A model generated the notes under the pieces. That model saw only the letters and a list, made by a program, of their open reading frames with translations. It made no database searches and had not been told where the DNA came from. From Bacteroidota bacterium (GTDB taxonomy: Bacteria > Bacteroidota > Bacteroidia > Cytophagales > Cytophagaceae), in NCBI GenBank assembly GCA_023458555.1, contig JAEWYS010000015.1:1-64000 (forward strand): 64,000 nucleotides of DNA. Direction: 5' to 3'. Each line of letters starts with the position of its first letter. Position 1 is the stretch's first letter. A program made the translations under genes and the position numbers. Of this stretch, positions 16,112-24,397 are shown one piece after another.

Positions 16112-18025
16112 TTATCCTTCCAGTTTTTCGATTTCTGTAACCACTGATGCCCACTGCTGGTTGCAGGTATCCAGCTGCTGACAAATCTCCTGGTAATTTT
16201 TATTGATGGAAGCAAGCTGGTCCGGATTCCCATATACTTCCGGTCTGGCCATTTCTTCTTCCAGTTTTTTCTTTTTGTCTTCAAGAGACATCATAGTCTC
16301 TTCTGATTTTTGCAATTCTTTTTTTAGACGCTTAAGCTCATTGGTCTCTATGGCTGTTTTGGGCTTTTCCTTTTTCGCCTCTTGTGGTTTGGGAGCAGGT
16401 TTTGCAACTACAGTAGTGGTTGCTTCTTTATCCTTTTTAGCGCGCCATTCTGTATACTCATCAAAAGAGCCGGGATACAGCTTGATTTGCTGGTCTTCGA
16501 TATACCATATTTTATTGGCAATATTTCTTACAAAATGCCTGTCATGAGAAATAGCAATAAATGTGCCGGCATACTGCTGCAGAGCCTGAGTAAGGATATT
16601 TACCGAAGTAATATCCAGGTGATTGGTCGGTTCGTCCAACAGCAGAAAATTGGATTCGGAAATCAGTACTTTGGCAAGAGCAACCCGCGATTTTTCTCCT
16701 CCGGAAAGGACTTTAATCTTTTTAAACACGTCATCATTGGTAAACAGAAAACAGCCCAGCACGCTTCTGAGCTCCATTTCGGTTTTGTCGGAGCCGGTTT
16801 GTTTTAACTCATCCAAAAGCGTATTTTCCACATTAAGTGACTCAAGCTGATGCTGCGCAAAAAATGAGGTGATTACATTATGTCCCGCTTCAACTTGTCC
16901 GCTTACTTTTTCTGTGCCGGCGATAATCCGCAATAAAGTAGATTTGCCCTTCCCATTGGCTCCGATCAGCGCTATTTTGTCACCCCGTTCTATAGCGATA
17001 GAGCTGTTTTTAAGCAGATGAAGGTCGCCAAATGACTTGGAAACGTTTTCAAGTTTGGAAATGAAACGTCCCGGTTGGGTCTTGAAGTTGAAACGAAAAC
17101 TGACTCTTGCGGTTTCATCGATTACATCTTCAATCATATCCATACGTTCAAGAGCCTTAACACGAGACTGCACTTGTCTGGCCTTGGTAGCCTTGGCTTT
17201 GAAACGTTCAATGAAGCGTTCGGTTTGTTTGATCTTCTGCTGCTGGTTTTCAAAGGCATTTTTCTGAATTTCAGAGCGCAGTGCCTTTTCTTCCAGGTAA
17301 TTGCTGTAGTTTCCCGCGTAAATATTCAAATCCAGAAATGCGACTTCAACTATTGTTTTAGCGGTACGGTCCAGAAACTCCCGATCGTGCGAAACGATAA
17401 TGACCGCACCCTCATACTTTGACAGATAATCTTCTATCCACTGGATAGAAGGCATATCCAGGTGGTTGGTAGGCTCATCCAGCATGAGCAGGGAAGGACG
17501 GACAAGAAGTAGCTTTGCCAGCATGACACGCATTCGCCAGCCTCCGGAAAATGTGTTGAGAGGACGGCTTAAATCAGCAGTGCTGAAGCCTAATCCTTCC
17601 AGTATTTCCGCGGCTTTGGACTGTATGGAATAACCGTCAAGCAAATCGAATTCTTCCTGAAGCCTGGATAGCTTATTGAGCAGGTCGTCGGTATAATTCT
17701 TATCCATTTCATCCAGCACCTTATCTATCTCTTTCTTCACGGAAATCGCTTTTTCAAAAGCTTTCATTGCTACTTCCAGGATACTTTCATGGCTGTCGTA
17801 TGACAGCAGGTCCTGATTAAGAAATCCGATAGTGCAGTCATTGCTTCTGGAAATGGTTCCGCTGTCCGGAGTCAGCTCGCCGTTGATCAGTTTGAGCAAT
17901 GTAGACTTGCCGGTTCCGTTTGCGCCGATAAGGCCGATTTTATCTTTAGGTTTGATATGCAGCGAAACATCTTCATACAAAGGTCTGCTACCCAAAAAGT
18001 AGGATAAGTTATTAATAGAAAGCAT
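16112..18025 (-). CDS. ABC-F family ATP-binding protein
   Basis: A 637-residue soluble twin ABC protein without membrane domains. The first nucleotide site has GANGTGKST (34-42), FSGGWRMR and MLDEPTNHLD; the second has GANGKGKST, LSGGEKSR and LLDEPTNHLD. The linker is charged and helical, and a C-terminal coiled coil (about 565-637) is preceded by a Lys/Pro-rich stretch. ABC-F proteins act on the ribosome to relieve stalls or antibiotic blocks; this one resembles the Uup/YheS/EttA-like housekeeping group. It is followed directly by the T9SS plug gene. Confidence 0.9.
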   Translation of the reverse strand: MLSINNLSYFLGSRPLYEDVSLHIKPKDKIGLIGANGTGKSTLLKLINGELTPDSGTISRSNDCTIGFLNQDLLSYDSHESILEVAMKAFEKAISVKKEIDKVLDEMDKNYTDDLLNKLSRLQEEFDLLDGYSIQSKAAEILEGLGFSTADLSRPLNTFSGGWRMRVMLAKLLLVRPSLLMLDEPTNHLDMPSIQWIEDYLSKYEGAVIIVSHDREFLDRTAKTIVEVAFLDLNIYAGNYSNYLEEKALRSEIQKNAFENQQQKIKQTERFIERFKAKATKARQVQSRVKALERMDMIEDVIDETARVSFRFNFKTQPGRFISKLENVSKSFGDLHLLKNSSIAIERGDKIALIGANGKGKSTLLRIIAGTEKVSGQVEAGHNVITSFFAQHQLESLNVENTLLDELKQTGSDKTEMELRSVLGCFLFTNDDVFKKIKVLSGGEKSRVALAKVLISESNFLLLDEPTNHLDITSVNILTQALQQYAGTFIAISHDRHFVRNIANKIWYIEDQQIKLYPGSFDEYTEWRAKKDKEATTTVVAKPAPKPQEAKKEKPKTAIETNELKRLKKELQKSEETMMSLEDKKKKLEEEMARPEVYGNPDQLASINKNYQEICQQLDTCNQQWASVVTEIEKLEG

Positions 18026-18049
18026 TCCGGAAAGTTATTTTATAAATAG

Positions 18050-18076
18050 CAAAGTTACGGACTTTTGATAAAACAA
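18050..18076 (-). promoter_or_regulatory. Candidate promoter of the ABC-F gene
   Basis: TAACTTTG on the minus strand (complement of 18050-18057) fits TAnnTTTG and would start transcription about 18 nt before the ATG at 18025. A TTG lies 16 nt upstream, shorter than the usual 19-21 nt. Confidence 0.35.
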
Positions 18077-18170
18077 CAGGAGAAACTTTCGGGTTCTTTC
18101 ATGCTATTTTTTGAATCAGACTTTGCAATACATGCTCAAACAAACTGTATAAAGCCGTGTTAAACGATGT

Positions 18171-19280
18171 ATGAATCAGGTTTTGTTAGTTGTAGCGGTG
18201 CTTTTACTGCTGCTGGTTTTTTTCTTCCTGTTCCGGGTTGCAGCGCTGGTTAGTACCTATATATGGAGAAATCAGCGTCAGCAAGCTTCCGGAAATTTTA
18301 ACAGCTGGCTTTTCCTGATGTTTTTTATTGGAGGATTGATCGCTATTTATCTGTTTTATCGTAGCATAGGGTCTGATTTGCTGGGGGAACCTTCGACTGA
18401 GCATGGTTACTGGCTGGACTCGTCTGCAAAGCTTACTTTTGTCCTGATTCTGATTGTTTTCTTTGCGACTCAGGCGGCGCTGGCGCTGTTTATGATCTTA
18501 TACCGCTATGATGAACATAGGAGAGCATTTTTTTATCCGATGAATCTCAAGCTGGAAATCGTATGGACTGTCATTCCGCTGATCGTTTTTATGGGATTGT
18601 TCTTAAACTCCTATGTTACCTGGACTAAAATAATGGCAATACCTCCGGATGATCCTGTGCTGGTTGAAGTGACCGGCATGCAGTTTAACTGGATAGCCCG
18701 ATACCCCGGAGCTGACAGGAAGTTCGGAAGAGTAAATATACGCTATATCAATCAGCAGAATGTGGTCGGGCTTGACCTGAGTGATCCGGCCAGCCTGGAT
18801 GATTTTGTAACCGGTGAAATCCGGATTCCGGTCAACAGAAATATCATTTTTAAGATTCGCTCACTTGATGTGGTTCACAGTGTCAATATTCCACATTTTC
18901 GGCTGAAAATGGATGCTGTACCGGGTATGCCTACTCAGTTTGCTTTTAAACCGATCAGGACTACCAATGCGAAGAAGATGGAAACGAGCAATGCCTGGTT
19001 TAATTTTTCAATATACTGTGCCGAGCTATGCGGAAGAGGACATTATAATATGAAAACAGATGTGGTTGTGGATGAAGAATATGTGTATGAAAAATGGTAC
19101 AAGGAACAGGGAAGCTGGCTGGCCAGAAATAAGGAATATTTGCAGTATGTACCCGAGGAATACCGGTCCAGAGCGAAAGATATCATAGATAATACTCCGC
19201 CGGAAACAACCGGAGAAGATGCTGATTTTTTTTATGACAATTCTCAAAAACTTATAGACGAAAATGGACCGATTAATTAA
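18171..19280 (+). CDS. coxB: Cytochrome c oxidase subunit II
   Basis: A 369-residue protein with an N-terminal helix (1-25), two further membrane helices (about 45-65 and 85-110, then 125-145) and a periplasmic cupredoxin domain. The CuA ligands are intact: His at about 236 (HSVNIPHFR), Cys283 and Cys287 in CAELC with Glu285 between them, His291 and Met294 (CGRGHYNM). It takes electrons from a c-type cytochrome and passes them to subunit I. No fused cytochrome c domain is present. Its last 17 nt overlap coxA. Confidence 0.94.
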   Translation: MNQVLLVVAVLLLLLVFFFLFRVAALVSTYIWRNQRQQASGNFNSWLFLMFFIGGLIAIYLFYRSIGSDLLGEPSTEHGYWLDSSAKLTFVLILIVFFATQAALALFMILYRYDEHRRAFFYPMNLKLEIVWTVIPLIVFMGLFLNSYVTWTKIMAIPPDDPVLVEVTGMQFNWIARYPGADRKFGRVNIRYINQQNVVGLDLSDPASLDDFVTGEIRIPVNRNIIFKIRSLDVVHSVNIPHFRLKMDAVPGMPTQFAFKPIRTTNAKKMETSNAWFNFSIYCAELCGRGHYNMKTDVVVDEEYVYEKWYKEQGSWLARNKEYLQYVPEEYRSRAKDIIDNTPPETTGEDADFFYDNSQKLIDENGPIN

Positions 19281-21108
19281 CCGGGAAGAACAGGAAATGC
19301 ATCATGCGCCAGTGTCTTTCTGGCGGAAATATATTTTCAGTACGGATCACAAAGTGATAGCCAGACAATATCTGTTTACCGGTATTTTCTGGGCTCTGAT
19401 CGGAGGCCTGCTTTCTCTGCTGATCCGAATTCCCCATGGTTTCCCCAATGCCGATATAGAATGGCTTAAGCCTCTTCTGGGAGACTGGATTCTGAACCAG
19501 CGGCTGGATGCCGAGTTCTATCTCTCTGTCGTAACTATTCACGGTACGGTGATGATCTTTTTTGTGCTGACAGCCGGTTTGAGCGGGACATTTGCAAACT
19601 TTCTGATACCTCTTCAAATCGGGGCAAGGGATATGGCTTCTCCCTTTATCAATATGCTTTCTTACTGGATGTTTTTTCTGTCCAGTGTATTGATGTTCGG
19701 TTCTCTTTTTGTGGAAACCGGTCCGTCAATGGCCGGGTGGACTGCTTATCCGCCGCTGAGCGCTGTACAGGTTGCCGTGTCCGGTTCCGGTGCCGGCATG
19801 ACTTTGTGGATAGTCAGTCTTATTTTTTTCGTTATATCTGTTTTGCTTGGCGGCATAAACTATATTGCCACAGTAATCAATATGCGTACCAGCGGTATGT
19901 CTTTTGATCGTCTCCCACTTACTGTATGGGCGCTGCTTTTGACAGCCGTCCTCGGGCTTTTCTCATTTCCTGTTCTTATTGCAGCTTTTTTACTCCTTAT
20001 TTCTGACAGACATCTGGAAACCAGCTTTTTTCTGGGGGATATTTATATTGATGGAGCAGTCTGGGGTACACCAGGTTCGGGAAGCGCGATATTGTATCAG
20101 CATTTGTTCTGGTTTCTGGGACATCCTGAGGTCTATATTGTTATTATGCCTGCGCTTGGTATCGCTTCAGAAGTAATTTCAGTCAATGCCCGAAAGCCCA
20201 TTTTTGGCTATTTGCTCATGGTCTTGTCGCTTGCAGTCATTTGTTTCATGTCATTGTTAGTATGGGCGCATCATATGTTCGTTTCCGGGCTGAATCCGTT
20301 TCTGGGCAGCCTTTTTAGTCTGACATCCTTCGTTGTAGCCGTACCATCCGCTGTAAAAGTCTTTAACTATCTGGCAACAATCTGGCGGGGTAATCTGAGA
20401 TTTACACCGGCAATGATGTTTGCGTTGGGGCTGGTTTCTTTTTTCATATCAGGAGGTTTAACCGGCTTGGTGCTGGCCAACAATGCGGCAGATATTCATT
20501 TACATGATACATATTTTGTGGTAGCCCATTTTCATCTGGTAATGGGCAGCTCGGCAGTGTTTGGATTCTTTGCAGGAGTGTATCACTGGTTCCCCAAACT
20601 ATTTGGCAGAATGCTTAGTGAACGTCTTGGATACATCCATTTCTGGATAACTTTTACAGGAATTTACCTGATCTTTTTTCCAATGCATTTTATTGGCTGG
20701 AATGGAATTCCGAGGCGTTATTATTCATTTTCCTATATGGAGAATATTAATTATTTCCCGGATCTGAATACATTTATCTCTGTCATCGCTATAATTACAT
20801 TTGCAGCCCAGTTCATTTTCCTTTTTAATTTTTTCTATCATTTATTTTGGGGAAAACCGGCAGAACAGAATCCATGGCAGGCCAATACGCTTGAATGGAC
20901 AACAAAAGCGGGAATGCCGACACACGAAAACTGGGAGGGAGAACTACCGGTTGTGTATCGCTGGCCCTATGATTATTCAAAACCGGGAGCAGAAGAAGAT
21001 TATATTCCTCAGAATGTGCCTCTGTCAGAAACAGAAAGTTCCAATCTGAAGGAAGAGGGCATACGAATTACCACGAAAAGTCTGCGACGTCAGGGCAAAA
21101 TCCATTAA
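19264..21108 (+). CDS. coxA: Cytochrome c oxidase subunit I
   Basis: A 614-residue haem-copper oxidase core with about 12 membrane helices. It reduces O2 and pumps protons. CuB/active-site residues are present: GHPEVY (His and cross-linked Tyr, with the Glu of type A1 oxidases), WAHHMF (two His), and the haem histidines in HDTYFVVAHFH. The D-channel Asp and Asn are kept in ARDMASPFINML. The K-channel helix reads VPSAVKVF instead of the common PTGxKxF, so Lys is kept but Thr appears as Ser. Subunits III and IV are not nearby, which suggests a second, non-canonical oxidase locus. Confidence 0.94.
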   Translation: MDRLINREEQEMHHAPVSFWRKYIFSTDHKVIARQYLFTGIFWALIGGLLSLLIRIPHGFPNADIEWLKPLLGDWILNQRLDAEFYLSVVTIHGTVMIFFVLTAGLSGTFANFLIPLQIGARDMASPFINMLSYWMFFLSSVLMFGSLFVETGPSMAGWTAYPPLSAVQVAVSGSGAGMTLWIVSLIFFVISVLLGGINYIATVINMRTSGMSFDRLPLTVWALLLTAVLGLFSFPVLIAAFLLLISDRHLETSFFLGDIYIDGAVWGTPGSGSAILYQHLFWFLGHPEVYIVIMPALGIASEVISVNARKPIFGYLLMVLSLAVICFMSLLVWAHHMFVSGLNPFLGSLFSLTSFVVAVPSAVKVFNYLATIWRGNLRFTPAMMFALGLVSFFISGGLTGLVLANNAADIHLHDTYFVVAHFHLVMGSSAVFGFFAGVYHWFPKLFGRMLSERLGYIHFWITFTGIYLIFFPMHFIGWNGIPRRYYSFSYMENINYFPDLNTFISVIAIITFAAQFIFLFNFFYHLFWGKPAEQNPWQANTLEWTTKAGMPTHENWEGELPVVYRWPYDYSKPGAEEDYIPQNVPLSETESSNLKEEGIRITTKSLRRQGKIH

Positions 21109-21121
21109 ACGAGAAGAAAAC

Positions 21122-21598
21122 ATGAATTATACGAAGATACCGGGATATCTGATAGCATTGTCTGCATCGCTGTATTGCATGGCCTGCAAATCTCCGGAGA
21201 AAAAAGAAGAAGCATTAGTATTTTCGGGACTGGTGAAAGGAAGCTGGGCAAGTCCCGAAGAAAATTGCCTTACAGGCTTTGGTTTATGTGAGGTACATTT
21301 CTTTTCGGATGAGCAAAAAGAAAATATGGTGCTGGACTCTGTGACTTCAAAGTCTCTTAAGCCGCAGATACCTGCAATGCTGATTATACATCCTGAGAAT
21401 ACAAAAAATATGCGGATAGAATTTCAGGAGGCCTGTCTTAACTGGGATGATACATTTATAGTGGATACAAGCAGCCTGGCTTTTACCAATGTTGTACAGG
21501 ATTTTACCGTGCTTCCTGTGGCCGGTACCTACCGGACTAATCGGGATGAAGGGGACTATGGCAGTGTTACGATCAATATTGAACTGGTAGAGAACTAA
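21122..21598 (+). CDS. Small lipoprotein downstream of coxA, unknown function
   Basis: A 158-residue protein with a short hydrophobic N-terminus and a lipobox-like MAC at Cys22, so it is probably an envelope lipoprotein. The mature part is beta-rich with four further cysteines (CLTGFGLC near residue 56 and one near 100). It starts 13 nt after coxA and is surely co-transcribed. I do not recognise the family. The position would suit an assembly factor or accessory of the oxidase, but no CxxxC copper motif of the Sco type is present. Confidence 0.68.
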   Translation: MNYTKIPGYLIALSASLYCMACKSPEKKEEALVFSGLVKGSWASPEENCLTGFGLCEVHFFSDEQKENMVLDSVTSKSLKPQIPAMLIIHPENTKNMRIEFQEACLNWDDTFIVDTSSLAFTNVVQDFTVLPVAGTYRTNRDEGDYGSVTINIELVEN

Positions 21599-21664
21599 TT
21601 GTAGGTAGAAGGAAAAGGAAGGAACACAAAAAGACAAATGTCAGTCTGAAATATGATTTTAACC

Positions 21665-21684
21665 ATTTTTCCTGCGGGAAAAAT
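21665..21684. promoter_or_regulatory. Short hairpin between the cox and usp genes
   Basis: Perfect inverted repeat ATTTTTCC (21665-21672) / GGAAAAAT (21677-21684) without a T-run, 36 nt before the first usp gene. It could be an operator or attenuating structure. Confidence 0.3.
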
Positions 21685-21719
21685 GAAACACTTTTATGAA
21701 CGAACTAAGTTAAGTGTTG

Positions 21720-22547
21720 ATGAAAAATATACTAGTTGCTACCGATTTTTCACAGAGTGGAACAAATGCCTGCGATTATGCAGTAAAGCTCGCTTCTCAA
21801 ACCGGAGCAGAAGTTACTGTTCTGAATGTAGTTACCATGCAGGTCATTGATCCGGTAGCACCTGCCTTTTATCTTGATCCGCTGATTGTAGATAAACAGC
21901 AGGAAAGCAAATCGCTTCTTACGTCTCTTGAAGAAAGGTATAAAGATATTTTGTATCCGGATAAAAGTCCGTTGAGTTTTCAGATTAAATCTGTGGTAGG
22001 AGTACCTGGTGTCGAAATACGGAGAAATCTGGAAGAAGGTAATGCAGAATTGCTGATTATCGGTTCAAGACACTCTAATTTCTGGACAAGGCTTGGTGGA
22101 AGCACAGTTACTGATCTGGCAGGGGAGCTGTCCGTTCCTATGCTGGTAGTTCCGGAAGAAGCAAGTTTTAAAGGAATACAGTCTGCTGTTGTTGCTACGG
22201 ACCTGAAAAATGAGGCAGACGATTTTATCCGGAATGTGGTTGATTTTGCCCGTACGTTTGATGCATGGGTTCATATATTGTATGTTGATGAGTCACCGAC
22301 AGAACAAAAAGAAGAACAGTTTGCAGTTCTTGAATCCCAAAAGTATCAGTTAGCGTATGATAAAGTAATTTTTGAATTAGTTCGTTTAAAAAATCCTTCA
22401 AAAATTGTGGATTTGTTTTTGGAAAAGGAAAATGCGAATTTGCTTGTGTTACATAAACAGAAAAGGAATTTTATTTCAGAGCTGTTTCATACAAGTTTTA
22501 CAAAGGAAAAAATATACAACTCAGAAACTCCTTTGCTGATTTATTGA
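21720..22547 (+). CDS. Universal stress protein (tandem UspA domains) 1
   Basis: A 275-residue cytoplasmic protein made of two UspA domains (about 1-145 and 150-275). The first begins MKNILVATDFSQSGTNACDYA, the classic UspA opening; the second starts around AVVATDLKNEAD. Usp proteins accumulate under starvation, redox or respiratory stress, and some bind ATP. The G-x2-G-x9-G(S/T) ATP loop is only partly kept (GSRHSNFWTRLGGST). I chose ATG 21720; GTG and TTG codons directly upstream are less likely. It follows the cox genes and precedes a paralogue 26 nt away. Confidence 0.86.
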   Translation: MKNILVATDFSQSGTNACDYAVKLASQTGAEVTVLNVVTMQVIDPVAPAFYLDPLIVDKQQESKSLLTSLEERYKDILYPDKSPLSFQIKSVVGVPGVEIRRNLEEGNAELLIIGSRHSNFWTRLGGSTVTDLAGELSVPMLVVPEEASFKGIQSAVVATDLKNEADDFIRNVVDFARTFDAWVHILYVDESPTEQKEEQFAVLESQKYQLAYDKVIFELVRLKNPSKIVDLFLEKENANLLVLHKQKRNFISELFHTSFTKEKIYNSETPLLIY

Positions 22548-22573
22548 CCGAGTCGGAACTTTTATTATATCAT

Positions 22574-23407
22574 ATGAATACAATATTTTGTCCTACTGAT
22601 TTTACGGAAGAGTCTGTAAAGGCGGCGACAATAGCTTTTAATATCGCTAATCTTGTCCAGGGAAAGCTGATACTGATGCATGCCTATCATGTAACCGGGA
22701 CGGAGGCCGGAATGAAAATGGATGCGGAAATCACAGATCGCCTGAAAATAGAAGCTGAGCGAAGACTTGATGAAATGATTGTAATGCTTCGCCGGTCTAA
22801 CCCTTCTGCGGAAGTCACTTTTGAGAAGGCAGTACGCTATGGCTTTGCCGTAGATGAAATTATTGATTACAGTAAAATAAGCAATGCGGATCTGATTGTT
22901 CTCAATACAAAAGGTATACATGGTTTTGCGGAACGGGTGGCGGGGTCCATTGCGGGCAATGTTCTGGAGTCTACCAATATTCCTGTACTGATATTACCAA
23001 AAGAAACAAGACTTGACGATTTCAAAAAGATAGTTTTTGCCAGTGAGCTTAAGGCAGGAGAGGAGAATCTGGTTGATTTTATCATTAGTTTTGCCAGACT
23101 CTTTGGCTCGGAAGTTACCATTCTGCATGTAAAGAGTAAAATTACTGATGAGGATCATAAAAAAGCAATTAATTATGTCGCTGAAAGCAATATGAGCAAC
23201 AAAGATTATGAGGCTGTGTCAATTGATCTGATAGAGGAAAATGATCTGGAAGACGGCATAAACAGATATGCAGAGGAAAATCAGGCGGATCTGATTGTTA
23301 TGGCAAGAGGAAAAAGAGGATTCTGGGCAAGCCTTTTTCAGAGTGGAAATACAAAAAAGATGGCTTCTCATACCAGACTTCCATTGCTGGCACTGCATAA
23401 AGTGTAG
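22574..23407 (+). CDS. Universal stress protein (tandem UspA domains) 2
   Basis: A 277-residue double UspA protein (MNTIFCPTDFTEESVKAA; second domain from FKKIVFASELKAGE). The first domain keeps a near-complete ATP-binding loop (KGIHGFAERVAGSIAGNVLE), and the second ends with GKRGFWASLFQSGNTKKMA. It lies 26 nt downstream of the preceding usp in the same orientation, and a strong terminator follows. ATG 22574 was chosen because it begins the conserved first strand; a TTG at 22544 overlapping the upstream stop is the alternative. Confidence 0.87.
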   Translation: MNTIFCPTDFTEESVKAATIAFNIANLVQGKLILMHAYHVTGTEAGMKMDAEITDRLKIEAERRLDEMIVMLRRSNPSAEVTFEKAVRYGFAVDEIIDYSKISNADLIVLNTKGIHGFAERVAGSIAGNVLESTNIPVLILPKETRLDDFKKIVFASELKAGEENLVDFIISFARLFGSEVTILHVKSKITDEDHKKAINYVAESNMSNKDYEAVSIDLIEENDLEDGINRYAEENQADLIVMARGKRGFWASLFQSGNTKKMASHTRLPLLALHKV

Positions 23408-23425
23408 TCGATACCTGGTTCAAAT

Positions 23426-23461
23426 AAAAAAGCGAGGTTGTTCTTTCAACCTCGCTTTTTT
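23426..23461. terminator. Bidirectional terminator between usp genes
   Basis: A perfect 15-bp stem (23426-23440 / 23447-23461), A-run then T-run, placed between convergent usp genes. Confidence 0.87.
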
Positions 23462-23479
23462 ATTGAAAAAGCTTTGGAA

Positions 23480-24334
23480 TCAGAATGAAAGTCTTCCTAT
23501 TGGCTGACAGCACTTATCTGTTTCATGGAAAACCAATAGCGGAATAGTGGCATGATAAGCCATTTTCTTCGTGTTTTTATCTTTAAACAGGTTGCTGATG
23601 ATTGATTCACTGATCGTGGTAATTACAAAAAGATCAGCCTGGTTTCTGTTTAGATATTCCTGTATGTGGACGTTGATATCAGATCCGTGGAAATAGATAA
23701 AGTCCAGCTTAGGATATGAGCAGGTTTCTCTAACAATCTTTTCAAATCTGAATAACTGATCTTCGGAAAATTTTCTTTTCTGGTCCGATATATTCAGAAT
23801 GGTAACCTCGGAATTATAAAAAGTTGCAAATGCAGTCAGTTGCTTGATGGCTGCAACATCTATATGCTCAAGATCGGAAGCGTAGACTATTTTCTGAAAC
23901 TTGATGCTGCCGGTTCGTTCAGGAATAGCAAGCACCGGACACAGGGCATCATCTATAATTTCGGTAGCAAAAGAGCCAATGGTTATATCTTTTATACCAC
24001 CTTCGCCTTTTGCGCCAAGTACGATAAGATCGGCGTTTTCGGCTTCGATCAGCTTGATGATCGGAACAGCGCTGCTACCCTCGGTGACAACTGTGGTAAT
24101 GTTTAATAACGGGTTTTTCTGTAAGCACTCCAGTTTCAGATCGTTTAGTTTCTCACTGACCGACTTTTTAATACTCTGAATATTTTCCGACCGTTCGTTG
24201 TCAGGTCTGTTTATAATTACGTGGACCAAAACAATCTTGGAATAAAAAGTTTCCGCTATTGTCAATGCATATTTTAATGCATTGCTAGAGCATGCGGAAA
24301 AGTCTGTGGGAAAAATAATTGTATTGACTTGCAT
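23480..24334 (-). CDS. Universal stress protein (tandem UspA domains) 3
   Basis: A 284-residue double UspA protein, convergent with the two others. The first domain (MQVNTIIFPTDFSACSSNAL) keeps the full ATP loop GAKGEGGIKDITIGS, and the second begins FQKIVYASDLEHID. I chose ATG 24334 since it starts the conserved strand; an in-frame ATG at 24370 would add 12 residues. It shares direction with the PAS histidine kinase upstream (64-nt gap or less), so the kinase and this stress protein probably form one unit. Confidence 0.86.
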   Translation of the reverse strand: MQVNTIIFPTDFSACSSNALKYALTIAETFYSKIVLVHVIINRPDNERSENIQSIKKSVSEKLNDLKLECLQKNPLLNITTVVTEGSSAVPIIKLIEAENADLIVLGAKGEGGIKDITIGSFATEIIDDALCPVLAIPERTGSIKFQKIVYASDLEHIDVAAIKQLTAFATFYNSEVTILNISDQKRKFSEDQLFRFEKIVRETCSYPKLDFIYFHGSDINVHIQEYLNRNQADLFVITTISESIISNLFKDKNTKKMAYHATIPLLVFHETDKCCQPIGRLSF

Positions 24335-24397
24335 ATAACTTAATACTTGATATTCCTGAAAATGTTTCATGCAATCGTATAAAGACGATTGATTTCT

